Below are positions 18,675-28,075 of a stretch of DNA of 64,000 nt, piece by piece. A program made the translations under genes and the position numbers. The stretch is from an uncultured Tolumonas sp. GTDB lineage: Bacteria; Pseudomonadota; Gammaproteobacteria; Enterobacterales; Aeromonadaceae. The notes below the pieces were generated by a model. That model saw only the letters and a program-made list of their open reading frames with translations. It was not told the DNA's origin and searched no databases. How positions within the stretch are numbered: the first letter of the stretch is position 1; every line of letters starts with the position of its first letter. The stretch covers positions 539,001 through 603,000 of the forward strand of contig NZ_OY829945.1 in NCBI RefSeq assembly GCF_963556105.2, written 5' to 3'.

Positions 18675-19588
18675 ACCAGCTGCAACTGTTTGATATCGAC
18701 TTGTTGTTTATCATCCAGCACCGTGCCACTGAAATAGCGCAGTGTATCTAAGCCTGGCGCTTGTTCCGGTGACCATTCGGCGGCCAGTAAGGCTAGCAGG
18801 CGGTTACCCAGTTGCGATTCATGGCTGGAGGAGAGAATGACTTTCACGCCATTCGCTTTAGCTTTATTCGCCAGTTCGTGACACTTATCCAGTGAGCCGA
18901 TGAGGGTGGGTTTTAAGACCAATGCTTTCAACTGTGGGAAAAAATCCCAGTTGGTTTCGGCGCTTAAGATCTCATCCAGTGCTACAGCAATGCCGGTATG
19001 TGACGCAACCGCACGGATATCGGCGTAAGTCGCGCAAGGATCTTCAATATATTCAATGTGGGATGGATCGAGATGGCTCATGAAGGTCCAGGCCTCTTCA
19101 CGCGTCCACAGTTGGTTTGCATCCAGAATCAACTTGGTTTTTGGTGCTAACCGGATAATTTCACGGATCATCGCCAGCTCATCGCGCATTGGATAACGTG
19201 CGACTTTGAGTTTTACCCGGCTGGGGTAGTCATATAACCACTCTTTCCAGCTCCAGATAATATCTTCCGGTGTGCCTTGTAACAGCAGATACGGTGGCAG
19301 TGGCGTATGTTTTAATACCGGCCAGCTACGACGGGCGCAATCTAGACCAAATTGCACCGATGGATAAGTAACCGGGATGGTTTTGCCTTGTTTAAATGCG
19401 CTCAGAAAGGCGATGGTCTCTTGTTCCGCCTCTGCCAGAGTTTCACGGGAAAAACCCGGTAGTGGTGCAATTTCACTCCAGCTACTGCCCCAATGCAGCA
19501 ATAAGCCTTCGCGTTGCTCGATAGTCTGGTTATGAAATGTCAGCGGATGCGTGAGCGGCAGTTGATACCGATACAGAGTGATATCCAT
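18662..19588 (-). CDS. menC: o-succinylbenzoate synthase
   Basis: 308 residues of the enolase superfamily. The barrel shows the catalytic Lys in VKLKVARYP, the metal ligands in LILDANQLW, EYIEDPCATY and VALDEIL, and the second Lys in LVLKPTLIG. It dehydrates SHCHC to o-succinylbenzoate. Overlaps menE; menB ends 98 bp upstream. Confidence 0.93.
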   Translation of the reverse strand: MDITLYRYQLPLTHPLTFHNQTIEQREGLLLHWGSSWSEIAPLPGFSRETLAEAEQETIAFLSAFKQGKTIPVTYPSVQFGLDCARRSWPVLKHTPLPPYLLLQGTPEDIIWSWKEWLYDYPSRVKLKVARYPMRDELAMIREIIRLAPKTKLILDANQLWTREEAWTFMSHLDPSHIEYIEDPCATYADIRAVASHTGIAVALDEILSAETNWDFFPQLKALVLKPTLIGSLDKCHELANKAKANGVKVILSSSHESQLGNRLLALLAAEWSPEQAPGLDTLRYFSGTVLDDKQQVDIKQLQLVWQS

Positions 19589-19686
19589 AAGTTGGCTGTC
19601 CTTATTCTCGGCAAAATCAGTCGTCTGTCATGTTATAACAGATCCCGATGCAGAGATCAGATCTGCATCGGAGTGTTGCTGCTGCT

Positions 19687-20547
19687 TTACGGGTTTCGTG
19701 GGAATTTATTGAAATCCGGCTCACGTTTTTCGTTAAAGGCGTTACGACCTTCCTGACCCTCTTCAGTCATGTAAAACAGCATGGTGGCATTACCGGCGAG
19801 TTCCTGCAGACCAGCCTGACCATCACAATCGGCATTCAGTGCGGCTTTCAGACAACGCAAGGCCATCGGGCTGTGTTGCAAAATCTCGCGACACCAACGC
19901 ACGGTTTCACGTTCCAGTTCGGCTAATGGCACCACCGTATTCACCAGCCCCATCTCTAGCGCTTCTTTGGCATCATATTGGCGGCACAAGAACCAGATCT
20001 CACGCGCTTTTTTCTGGCCGACTAAGCGTGCCATGTAAGAGGCACCCCAACCACCATCAAACGAACCCACTTTCGGGCCGGTCTGGCCGAAACGGGCATT
20101 TTCAGCGGCAATGGTGAGATCACACAGCATATGTAAGACGTGACCACCTCCAATGGCGTAACCGGCTACCATCGCCACAATCGGCTTCGGGCAGGTGCGG
20201 ATCTGGCGCTGGAAGTCGAGCACGTTCAGATGGTGCGTACCTTCGTCATCTTTGTATCCACCGTAATCGCCACGTACTTTCTGATCACCACCGGAACAGA
20301 ACGCCAGCTCGCCTTCGCCAGTCAGAATGATGGTGCCAATCTGGGCATCAAAGCGTGCATCTTGCAGCGCTTTCATCATTTCCATTACGGTGAGTGGACG
20401 AAAAGCATTCCGCACCTGTGGACGGTTAATGGTGATTTTGGCAATGCCATCGGCAGATTTGTGATAGCGGATGTCTTGGAAATCGGCGCTGCAATCTTGC
20501 CATTCGATAGGGGCATACCAGCGGGCATCGTTATCGTGATCTTGCAT
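19687..20547 (-). CDS. menB: 1,4-dihydroxy-2-naphthoyl-CoA synthase
   Basis: 286 residues of the crotonase fold, matching the usual 285. Seen: [37 protein letters not shown], the oxyanion/active-site stretch [39 protein letters not shown], and the C-terminal [17 protein letters not shown] tail [18 protein letters not shown]. It closes the naphthoate ring of menaquinone. Separated from menH by an ERIC repeat. Confidence 0.96.
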   Translation of the reverse strand: MQDHDNDARWYAPIEWQDCSADFQDIRYHKSADGIAKITINRPQVRNAFRPLTVMEMMKALQDARFDAQIGTIILTGEGELAFCSGGDQKVRGDYGGYKDDEGTHHLNVLDFQRQIRTCPKPIVAMVAGYAIGGGHVLHMLCDLTIAAENARFGQTGPKVGSFDGGWGASYMARLVGQKKAREIWFLCRQYDAKEALEMGLVNTVVPLAELERETVRWCREILQHSPMALRCLKAALNADCDGQAGLQELAGNATMLFYMTEEGQEGRNAFNEKREPDFNKFPRNP

Positions 20548-20573
20548 AGTTGTCTCTCATAATTAACAGTAGA

Positions 20574-20695
20574 TACCCTTCCCACTTGAAGTTGCAGCGG
20601 CGTTGGCTGCATTCATTCGCCCCAATCACATAGTTTATCTATGCTCATGGGGCTCCTCACTTGCCGCCTACCTGCAATTTCAAGTGGTTTGGGTA
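20574..20695. repeat. ERIC (intergenic repeat unit) element
   Basis: 122-bp imperfect palindrome. Outer arms: TACCC plus CCACTTGAAGTTGCAG at the left, CTGCAATTTCAAGTGG plus GGGTA at the right. Inner arms: GCCCCA..CATAG-TTTAT-CTATG..TGGGGC, with CTCCTCACTTGCCGCC between. This matches the enterobacterial ERIC layout (about 127 bp, tacCC.TTC ends, TGGGG core). It lies between menH and menB, and its right arm is translated as the last 12 residues of MenH. Confidence 0.82.
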
Positions 20696-21433
20696 AACAT
20701 TAGTTAGCCACTGCCGGATAGCAGCTGCCATGAATTCTGGGTTGGCGCGGTGCAAGTTATGTCCGCCGGCCAGTATTTTCTGTGTTACCGACGTGCAGTG
20801 GGTCGCCAGTTGTGCAGCAATCGCTTGGAATTTCAGATCTTGTTCACCGCACAGATAGAGCACTGGTAGTGACGTATCTTGCAACCAAGTTTGCAGATCG
20901 GCTTGTTTCGCCAACGAGCAACAACACAGCATGTGCGCCAGTTGGGCTGCATTGTTTTGACTGCGTTCGGCAATGAGTGAGGTACGTTCTATCGGGCTTA
21001 AATCAGCGAAGACGGGTTGTTGATACCACGCTGCTAATACCTCGGTTAATGGCTCGCGATAAAATCGTCGTGCCCAACTGGCATCAGCAGTGGCTCGTGC
21101 TTTTCGTTCCTCTACCGAGCTTAAACCGGGGTGTGCATTTTCCAACAGTAAACTTTGTAAACCAGCCGGTTGTGTGGCGGCAAACTGCAACGCCAGTCGC
21201 CCGCCGAGTGAGTAACCGAGCAGATGATAATTAGATATGTTTCGTTGCTGTAATTGCTGATTAAGCCAGAGGGGGAAATCAGCCATCCGGCTTAAACGTT
21301 GCTCATGAGCATGGCCGTGTCCCGGCAGATCGAAAGCAATGCAATCGCAATCAGGTAACTGCCCGATCAGCGTCGACCAGTCATTGGCTGAACCTAAAAA
21401 ACCATGCAGTAAGACCAGCGTTGGTTTACTCAC
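20657..21433 (-). CDS. menH: SHCHC synthase, alpha/beta hydrolase MenH
   Basis: 258 residues. Alpha/beta hydrolase fold with LVLLHGFLGSANDW, the nucleophile elbow LLGYSLGGRLALQ (Ser), LYLCGEQDLKF (Asp) and AGGHNLHRANP (His). It eliminates pyruvate from SEPHCHC. The start overlaps the menD stop by 4 bp (ATGA). The final 12 residues, YPNHLKLQVGGK, are encoded by the ERIC element, so the native C-terminus has been replaced or extended. Confidence 0.92.
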   Translation of the reverse strand: MSKPTLVLLHGFLGSANDWSTLIGQLPDCDCIAFDLPGHGHAHEQRLSRMADFPLWLNQQLQQRNISNYHLLGYSLGGRLALQFAATQPAGLQSLLLENAHPGLSSVEERKARATADASWARRFYREPLTEVLAAWYQQPVFADLSPIERTSLIAERSQNNAAQLAHMLCCCSLAKQADLQTWLQDTSLPVLYLCGEQDLKFQAIAAQLATHCTSVTQKILAGGHNLHRANPEFMAAAIRQWLTNVYPNHLKLQVGGK

Positions 21434-23151
21434 GCCGGTAAATCTCGCACATGTTGCGCCAATCCTTTCAGCCAGTTTGCTGCTTCACCTACCACGACCT
21501 TACATTCCAAAATGGTGGCTCTGGGTCGTGTCAGTGCTTGCTGATAATCGTGCTGGAAGCTGGTTGCATCCGTTGGTGCGGCATAAGTGAGCTGAAACTG
21601 TTCGGCACTGGCTTGGAAGTTGAGCCCGTGAGGCAGTTGGTAAAAATGTTCACGGATCTGGTTGTGCTCCGGCACGGGCAGCATGTGAAAAATATTACCA
21701 CCATCATTATTGATGATGATCAGCACAAACGGGCTATTCAGGCTGCGCAATAAAGCCAGACTATTGAGATCAAACAGCGCGGAGGTATCGCCCAACAGCA
21801 CGGTGGTTGGCTGAGTCGAGCCGGCTTTCGCTATTCCTGCGGCCGTGGCAATTAAACCATCAATGCCGGAAGCACCGCGATTGGTGTAAATATGCGTAGG
21901 TCGAATACCGGCTGTGCCGAGCATATCCAAAAGCCGGATCGGCATACTGTTGCCGATAAATAGCTGGCCTTTGATCTGAGCATTCAACTGATGACAGAGG
22001 GTGATTTCCCCCCATGCTGGCAGTTGTTGTTCGATGATAGTTGCGAGTTTCCGATCCCAATTTTCAAGCTGATGCCATGCCGTGCTCGTTGTTTCAGGCT
22101 GATGTGCCTGACACCAGTTACTAATAGTGCTGACAAACCGCTGTTGAACAGCGAGGCCATTGTCCAATCGTTCTGAGCTATTATCGATTTGCCAGCAGTG
22201 CTGCCATTCCTGTTCGCTTAAAAACTGCTGCAGACGTTTGGAAATCAAACGGCCACCGAATAACAGCAGTGTTTCTGCTTGCGCTAATTCGGCGCGAAAT
22301 GCAGGGTGATGCAGCGCCAGATCGGCATAGTTAATGGTTTGTGGATGAAAGCGCAGTTGTGACTGAATATCTGCCAACAGGGGCCAACCGGTTTGTTCGG
22401 CAAGTTGCAAAATCGCGTTGGCGTCTTCTTCTCGAGTCAGACGGCCGACGACAATAAGCCCCTTGCTTTGCCGTACTGCTTCCCATGCTGGATCGGTTGG
22501 GCAGGTTGTTTGTGCCGGCGTGTAACGCGTCCAAGGTTCATTGCTGTTGAACCAACGGCTTAACCCTCGTAGCGCATGGGCTGGCAGCTGTTGCCCTTCG
22601 ACCGGATAAAGTGGTTCGCGGAACGCAAAATTCAGATGTACGGGGCCGGGTGTTTGTTGTTGCTGAAACGCCGCCTGATCGACCGAGGCCAACAGCCATG
22701 CAGGTGCAATCTCATTGCTCGGAGTGGGCAATAGTTGCGAATAAATCGGATAGCTGGAAAAAATAGCGCTTTGATCGATAGCTTGATTAGCCCCATTACC
22801 GATCAATTCAGCAGGGCGATCGGCAGTCAGCAACCAAAGCGGAATACCTGATTGGCGAGCTTCCACCACAGCAGGCAGCAAGTTGGCTACCGCACTGCCG
22901 GAGGTGACGATCACCGCGACGGGGCGCTGGCTGCCTTGCGCTAACCCAAGGGCCAGAAAACCCAAACCGCGTTCGTCGAAATGCAAATGTGTGGTGATTG
23001 CCGAGTTTGCTGCTGCGGCTAATGTCAGTGGTGTGGAGCGTGAACCCGGTGCAATACAGATATCACGCACACCGAGTCGCACCAGTTCTTCAATAATCAA
23101 CGAACTCCACAGGGCATGCAGACTACCTAACGCTTGCCACTGCTCAGTCAT
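21430..23151 (-). CDS. menD: SEPHCHC synthase
   Basis: 573 residues, ThDP-dependent, joins 2-oxoglutarate and isochorismate. N-terminal IAPGSRSTPLTLAAA, HFDERGLGFLALGLAQGS (with the catalytic Glu) and VTSGSAVANLLPAV; C-terminal ThDP/Mg motif GDTSALFDLNSL ... NNDGGNIF. I start at the Met at 23151, overlapping menF by 8 bp. The frame extends 20 codons upstream, but that would sit deep in menF and is atypical. Confidence 0.93.
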   Translation of the reverse strand: MTEQWQALGSLHALWSSLIIEELVRLGVRDICIAPGSRSTPLTLAAAANSAITTHLHFDERGLGFLALGLAQGSQRPVAVIVTSGSAVANLLPAVVEARQSGIPLWLLTADRPAELIGNGANQAIDQSAIFSSYPIYSQLLPTPSNEIAPAWLLASVDQAAFQQQQTPGPVHLNFAFREPLYPVEGQQLPAHALRGLSRWFNSNEPWTRYTPAQTTCPTDPAWEAVRQSKGLIVVGRLTREEDANAILQLAEQTGWPLLADIQSQLRFHPQTINYADLALHHPAFRAELAQAETLLLFGGRLISKRLQQFLSEQEWQHCWQIDNSSERLDNGLAVQQRFVSTISNWCQAHQPETTSTAWHQLENWDRKLATIIEQQLPAWGEITLCHQLNAQIKGQLFIGNSMPIRLLDMLGTAGIRPTHIYTNRGASGIDGLIATAAGIAKAGSTQPTTVLLGDTSALFDLNSLALLRSLNSPFVLIIINNDGGNIFHMLPVPEHNQIREHFYQLPHGLNFQASAEQFQLTYAAPTDATSFQHDYQQALTRPRATILECKVVVGEAANWLKGLAQHVRDLPA

Positions 23152-24463
23152 TCCAGACACCCAACATGCTGTTGAGTTTGGTGTCGAGTTCCTGCCATTC
23201 GGCTTCTGCATCCGAACCGGTCAAAATGCCAGCTCCGGTATAGAGATGCAGTTGATTTTGATGCCATAAGCCACTGCGGATGGCGACGGTAAATTCCGAC
23301 ACATCTTCGCTGATAAAACCGCACGCACCGGCATACCAGCCGCGCTGATGTTGTTCCAATTCACGGATCTGGCTTAGAGCTTTGCGACGCGGTGAACCAC
23401 CGACCGCCGGTGTCGGGTGTACCTTTTGCAGTAATTGCCAATCGGCAGTTTCTGGCAACAAGGTGGCTTCGATTTCCCGTTTGATATGCTGGATATGTTT
23501 CAGCGGCAGGATCTGCGCTTCTGATACCACTGCCGTATCGGCTAATCCGTCTAAGCGGGTCAGAATGTCGGTGTGCACAAAGCGATTTTCCAACCGATTT
23601 TTACCGTCTTGCAATAACAGCGAAGCCAGCTCTGCATCTTGCTCGGCGTCACCCGTGCGCGGCGTGCTGCCTGCCAGTGCTTCACTGAACAGTTGACGAT
23701 CATGCCGGCGGTAGAGACGTTCTGGCGAGCTGGCGATAAAACAGCTCTCTGGTGAGAATTGATAACCGATATGAAAACAGGCTGGTGTGGCACTTTGCCA
23801 ATTGGCCAGCAGATCCCACGGATTGAGCGTTTCACTAAATTGCAGCGTGGTACGGCGTGATAACACCACTTTCGGGATAATTTTTAAGGCGTCCGGCTGC
23901 AACACCTGCGATAACCACTGCATCCAGCGTGGTTTATCGGGGGTATCGTGGCGCTCGCGTTGTGCTGGTAAGTAGTGCGTCAGTGTGGTTTCCGGCTGTA
24001 ACTGTTGTAATGCTTCGCGTGCGGAAGTCAGTTCGTGGGCGTGGTTGTTACCGTCAAACCAGAGATTACACACCAACTCAGTTTGATTACCCTGACGGAT
24101 CAGCTCAATGCGAGGTAAGACAAAACGGCACTGGCCAAATTCCTGCCATTCGCCAGTGACCGGCGGTTGGTAGTCAAAGGCCAGCCCGCCGTAATAACGC
24201 GGGTAACTGCCGGCAGTCGGGCGCAGTTGTCCGGTCAGCGAGGCCAGTTGCGTCGGATCAGTCAGTTCGCGGATCGCACCTAACGCGGCAAATTCGCGGT
24301 CACGCTCACGCGCATGCCAGTAGATGCGCGGAAACAGCGGCTGCTCTTTTAACCAGCCGATCAGTGAGGTGACATCCATCGCCGCGCGCAGGCGAACAAA
24401 ACCTTGTTGCTCGGCGGCGGTGAGGGCGTCCAGTTGTTCCAGTAAATGAGTTTGAGCCAGCAT
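23144..24463 (-). CDS. menF: Menaquinone-specific isochorismate synthase
   Basis: With the start at 24463 it has 439 residues, near the 431 of E. coli. It converts chorismate to isochorismate. Family motifs: FIASSPERLYRR, EALAGSTPRTGDAEQDAELASLLL, HPTPAVGGSPRRKAL, ERGWYAG-like QRGWYAGACGF and LYTGAGILTGSDAEAEWQELDTK. The frame stays open to 24730, which would overlap the divergent menA start; intermediate starts (for example 24607) cannot be excluded and none has a clear ribosome site. First gene of menFDHBCE. Confidence 0.88.
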   Translation of the reverse strand: MLAQTHLLEQLDALTAAEQQGFVRLRAAMDVTSLIGWLKEQPLFPRIYWHARERDREFAALGAIRELTDPTQLASLTGQLRPTAGSYPRYYGGLAFDYQPPVTGEWQEFGQCRFVLPRIELIRQGNQTELVCNLWFDGNNHAHELTSAREALQQLQPETTLTHYLPAQRERHDTPDKPRWMQWLSQVLQPDALKIIPKVVLSRRTTLQFSETLNPWDLLANWQSATPACFHIGYQFSPESCFIASSPERLYRRHDRQLFSEALAGSTPRTGDAEQDAELASLLLQDGKNRLENRFVHTDILTRLDGLADTAVVSEAQILPLKHIQHIKREIEATLLPETADWQLLQKVHPTPAVGGSPRRKALSQIRELEQHQRGWYAGACGFISEDVSEFTVAIRSGLWHQNQLHLYTGAGILTGSDAEAEWQELDTKLNSMLGVWND

Positions 24464-24672
24464 TGGAATAATCGCATAAATCGGAATGCCGTCTGTCGCG
24501 AAGGGGGCGGTAAACTGCCAAAAGGCGTTGGCATCCGGTATAGTACGCCCTTTACAGGAAAGGCTTCCGCCCGCGGAATCGCACCAGTATAGGGCTGGGC
24601 GCATCATGGGTAAACCCACCTGTGTCAGTTGTGATAAATAGTTGCTGTGTAACGTAAGGAAAAAGTGGCCTG

Positions 24673-25581
24673 ATGAATAAACCACGTTGGAAAGTTTGGT
24701 TGCAAGCAGCTCGTTTGCGTACATTGCCATTGGCCTGTGCTGCGGTGTTGCTGGGGAGTGGTTTGGCGGCAGGTGCAGATTTGTTTCACGCCAATGTCTT
24801 TGTATTGTGTTTGTTGACTGCTATTGGTTTACAGATTCTGTCGAATCTGGCTAACGATTACGGTGATGCCGTATCGGGAGCGGACAACGAAGATCGTGTT
24901 GGCCCGCAACGCACGGTTGTCAGTGGCTTGATCACCCGTGAACAGATGCAACGTGCCATGGTGCTGGTGGCGGGGCTGACGATCATCAGTGGTTTGAGTT
25001 TGTTGTGGACCGCATTTTCCGGCGATTGGCTGGCGATCCTGACCTTTATCGGGTTCGGTAGCTTAGCGCTGATTGCGGCAGTGACTTATACCGTGGGGCG
25101 CCGCCCGTATGGGTATCGCGGCTTAGGCGATTTGTCGGTGTTCCTGTTTTTTGGTTTGCTGGGCGTGTTGGGAACCTACTATTTATTCACGCAACAGTTT
25201 GACCCATTGCTGATTTTACCGGCCGCCAGTTGTGGTTTTCTGGCCACAGGGGTGCTCAATATCAACAACATCCGTGATATGGATACCGATCTGGCCAGTG
25301 GTAAACGCACTTTCGCCTCTCGGCTGGGCACGATCTGGTCGCGCCGTTATCACTGGCTCTTGGTGTTGGGCGCGGGCGTGATGACCATTGTGTTCATATT
25401 ATTACGCGCGCATACCGCATGGCCGTGGTTGTTTTTACCGGCATGGGTACCGTTGATGCTGATTGCCCGCGTGGTGCAGTACAGCCATGATCCGGATATA
25501 TTGGATCAACAGCTAAAACGTACCGCCATGAGTAGCCTGTTGTTCAACTTACTGCTGGCAATCGGTTTTGCACTCGACTAG
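24673..25581 (+). CDS. menA: 1,4-dihydroxy-2-naphthoate polyprenyltransferase
   Basis: 302 residues, UbiA-family membrane prenyltransferase with about eight hydrophobic segments. The Asp-rich motifs are NLANDYGDAVSGADNEDRVG (with QRTVVSGLI) and NNIRDMDTDLASGKRTFASRLG. It attaches the polyprenyl tail to DHNA at the inner membrane. Divergent from menF; in E. coli menA is unlinked from the other men genes, so here the set is nearly complete in one place. Confidence 0.94.
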   Translation: MNKPRWKVWLQAARLRTLPLACAAVLLGSGLAAGADLFHANVFVLCLLTAIGLQILSNLANDYGDAVSGADNEDRVGPQRTVVSGLITREQMQRAMVLVAGLTIISGLSLLWTAFSGDWLAILTFIGFGSLALIAAVTYTVGRRPYGYRGLGDLSVFLFFGLLGVLGTYYLFTQQFDPLLILPAASCGFLATGVLNINNIRDMDTDLASGKRTFASRLGTIWSRRYHWLLVLGAGVMTIVFILLRAHTAWPWLFLPAWVPLMLIARVVQYSHDPDILDQQLKRTAMSSLLFNLLLAIGFALD

Positions 25582-25628
25582 TCTGTCTTTTTCGAGTGTG
25601 TTTTAAGCAGATTCTACCGGAGGGAAAA

Positions 25629-26249
25629 ATGGATTTTCATGTCTGGCTGACCTATTTGGCAACGACAATTGTATTTAGTATTTACCCGGGTTCCGGCGCG
25701 GTAAACACCATCAGTAACGCGATTCGTTACGGTGTACGAGGCTCAGTACCCGCCATTGCCGGTTTACAGTTAGGCCTGGCTATTCATTTGTTACTGGTCG
25801 GGGTCGGGCTTGGTACTCTGTTGGCTAAATCGGCAACGGCGTTTGCCATTCTGAAATGGTTCGGTGTGGCTTATCTGGTCTGGCTGGGCTGGAGCAAATG
25901 GCGCGAAGTACCGCAACTGATGAAAAGTGGCGTTGGGCAGGAAGAGGGGCCGCGTCCAGCCCTGTTTTGGCCGGCAGTGTTTGTGAATCTGACTAACCCG
26001 AAAAGCATCGTCTTTCTGGTCGCGCTGTTCCCGCAATTTCTGCATGCCGATTACCCGCTGTGGTCACAAGCGCTGATATTGTCCGTCACCTGTGTGCTGG
26101 TGGATGTGATTGTCATGCTGGGTTATGCCGCGCTGGCGGCTCCGTTGACGCATCTGGTACAAAATGAAAAAGGCATGCGCACGCAAAACCGCATTTTTGG
26201 TTCCCTGTTTATTGCTGCGGGAGCTTTGCTCTCCGGCGCCTCGCGTTAG
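25629..26249 (+). CDS. LysE/RhtB-family amino-acid exporter
   Basis: 206 residues, six predicted membrane segments. Family signature PGSGAVNTISNAIRYGVRGSVPAIAGLQLG near the N-terminus, then FGVAYLVWLGWSKWR and FVNLTNPKSIVFLVALFPQF. RhtB-type exporters expel homoserine, threonine or related compounds; the substrate is uncertain. GGAGGG at 25619-25624 fixes the ATG at 25629 over an upstream in-frame codon. 47 bp after menA. Confidence 0.88.
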   Translation: MDFHVWLTYLATTIVFSIYPGSGAVNTISNAIRYGVRGSVPAIAGLQLGLAIHLLLVGVGLGTLLAKSATAFAILKWFGVAYLVWLGWSKWREVPQLMKSGVGQEEGPRPALFWPAVFVNLTNPKSIVFLVALFPQFLHADYPLWSQALILSVTCVLVDVIVMLGYAALAAPLTHLVQNEKGMRTQNRIFGSLFIAAGALLSGASR

Positions 26250-26259
26250 ATTCAAGCAC

Positions 26260-26288
26260 GAACAGCCAGATCTGGTTTCTGGCTGTTC
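26260..26288 (+). terminator. Hairpin after the RhtB gene
   Basis: GAACAGCCAGA and TCTGGCTGTTC form an 11-bp perfect stem with a 7-nt loop, 10 bp after the stop. No T-run, so efficiency is uncertain. Confidence 0.55.
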
Positions 26289-26384
26289 ATGCTATTCACG
26301 ATCATTTCTTCATCATTTTCCTTTTATCGGCATCACATTTTTCTATAATCAGCGCCGCTTTCTACACCGTGCCGGAGTTGTGTG

Positions 26385-27917
26385 ATGTTGTTTCGTGGTT
26401 TGTTGTGGTCATTCTTATTACTCAGCTCATTGAGCGTGCGTGCGGCATTACCGCTCACTCCGTTTGAACGCAGTGCAACTTACACCTTACCCAACTCCAC
26501 CGAAGTGTCGGCTTATTTGCATCAACTCACGCAACAATCATCACAAGCGTCTGTACTCTCGTTAGGCCGCTCGGCCGGTGGGCGCCCGATTGACGCTTTG
26601 CTGCTGTCGCACGATGCCGCATTTTTGAAAAATGGGCAGCCTGAAACTCACCGGCCGACCGTGATGTTGATTGGATCGCAACATGGCAATGAACCCTCTG
26701 GTTCGGAAGCTGTGCAGATTTTGGCGCGTCAGCTGTTAGATGGTGATCAACAGCATCTGCTGGATAAGATGAATTTTATCGCGATTGTTTTGGCTAACCC
26801 TGATGGCCGCGATTTGAATCGTCGCCTGAATGCCAAAGATGAAAATCCAAATATCGATTTTATTGCCACCGCAGCATCAGAAACACAGATCTATATTGAT
26901 GCACTGCAACGCTTCCAACCGGATGTCGTTTACGATCTGCATGAAACCGGACGAGTAAAATATCCGCTTACTTACAAAGAAGGTTACCTAACCACCATTA
27001 ATGCACAGTTTGAGGTCGGCGATAACCCCAATATTGATGCCGGATTGCGTCACTATGCAGATAATGTTTTTCTACCTAAATTATTAAAACAGGTCAGTGC
27101 GCAGGGCATCCCTGCCACCCGTTACGATGGTGAAATTATTACTTTGTCGCAAGCGGTGACTCGTGGTGCGATGAATTTGAGTAATTTTCGTAATTACGCT
27201 TCGCTGATGGGGTCGTTAACCATAGTGGCGGAAAGTTTGTTGGATGAGCCAGGAAATTATTCCACGCCGAACAACATCAAAGAACGTGTGCAGCGACAAT
27301 ATATAGCCTTAGCGCAGTTTTTATCATTGGTGGAACACGATGCGCAGAAGATCCAGCAATTAAGTCGTCATGCGCGGCAAGACTGGCGTAATAAAACCGA
27401 TATGCAAATTGCGCTGGAATTTGGTTTCGCACCTAACCCACAAACACCGAAAATTGATGTTGCTTTAGTCGAACAGAAAAGTGGTAAACGGGTGATAAAA
27501 GCATTTCCTTATACCGATCAAATTGTGGTCACAGAAACGGAATCGTTACCCGCAGGGTTTGTGATCCGAGCGGAGCAAGCTCGTTATAAAACGTTACTTG
27601 ATCATCATCATATTCAATATCGCGTTGTGTCTAAGGCGGAAAAAGTTCGCTTGGAACAACAACGGATCAGTGCGTTAACCGTCTCGGAAGTACAGCGTCC
27701 GGGTGTGCGCGACTGGCTGGATGTCGGCGTGCAGGAAAAAGAGCTAACGACTGAGCTGAAACCGGGTGATTTGATCGTGACCACACATCAACCGCTTGGA
27801 CGCCTTGCTGCAATAATTCTCGATCCACGGTCGGATAATACGATCTATCAGGAAGAGGCGTGGCGGGGGTTGTTATTACACAATCCATTGCCGGTTGCCA
27901 TATTGCTTTCGCATTGA
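26385..27917 (+). CDS. Secreted M14-family zinc carboxypeptidase
   Basis: 510 residues. Sec signal peptide (LLWSFLLLSSLSVRA, then ALPLTPF). The M14 catalytic domain carries the zinc ligands in GSQHGNEPSG (His 100, Glu 103 of the trimmed protein), ANPDGRDLNRR, and YDLHETGRVKYP with the third zinc His. The C-terminal third has no catalytic motif that I recognise. It probably trims peptides or cell-wall peptides in the periplasm or outside. GGAG upstream supports the ATG at 26385 rather than the GTG just before it. Confidence 0.85.
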   Translation: MLFRGLLWSFLLLSSLSVRAALPLTPFERSATYTLPNSTEVSAYLHQLTQQSSQASVLSLGRSAGGRPIDALLLSHDAAFLKNGQPETHRPTVMLIGSQHGNEPSGSEAVQILARQLLDGDQQHLLDKMNFIAIVLANPDGRDLNRRLNAKDENPNIDFIATAASETQIYIDALQRFQPDVVYDLHETGRVKYPLTYKEGYLTTINAQFEVGDNPNIDAGLRHYADNVFLPKLLKQVSAQGIPATRYDGEIITLSQAVTRGAMNLSNFRNYASLMGSLTIVAESLLDEPGNYSTPNNIKERVQRQYIALAQFLSLVEHDAQKIQQLSRHARQDWRNKTDMQIALEFGFAPNPQTPKIDVALVEQKSGKRVIKAFPYTDQIVVTETESLPAGFVIRAEQARYKTLLDHHHIQYRVVSKAEKVRLEQQRISALTVSEVQRPGVRDWLDVGVQEKELTTELKPGDLIVTTHQPLGRLAAIILDPRSDNTIYQEEAWRGLLLHNPLPVAILLSH

Positions 27918-28075
27918 AAAACGAGTCAATTTAGGCAGTTGAACTGTGATCGTGACGTTATATGCAGATAAAAAATGCCGATATATCTATTTCTAAGAAC
28001 AATTAAGTTGGCTGATAAATATACATTTCACTAGACTCGCTTATGGGCTTTGTTTATTTGTCTGTAGGTGATGGC

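Noticed and set aside
23152..23211. A 20-codon longer MenD start
   Set aside because: It would extend deep into menF and lengthen MenD beyond the family; the Met at 23151 gives normal length and a short overlap.
24464..24730. An 89-codon longer MenF start
   Set aside because: It would overlap the divergent menA start and exceed the usual length. Intermediate starts remain possible and are noted in the menF entry.
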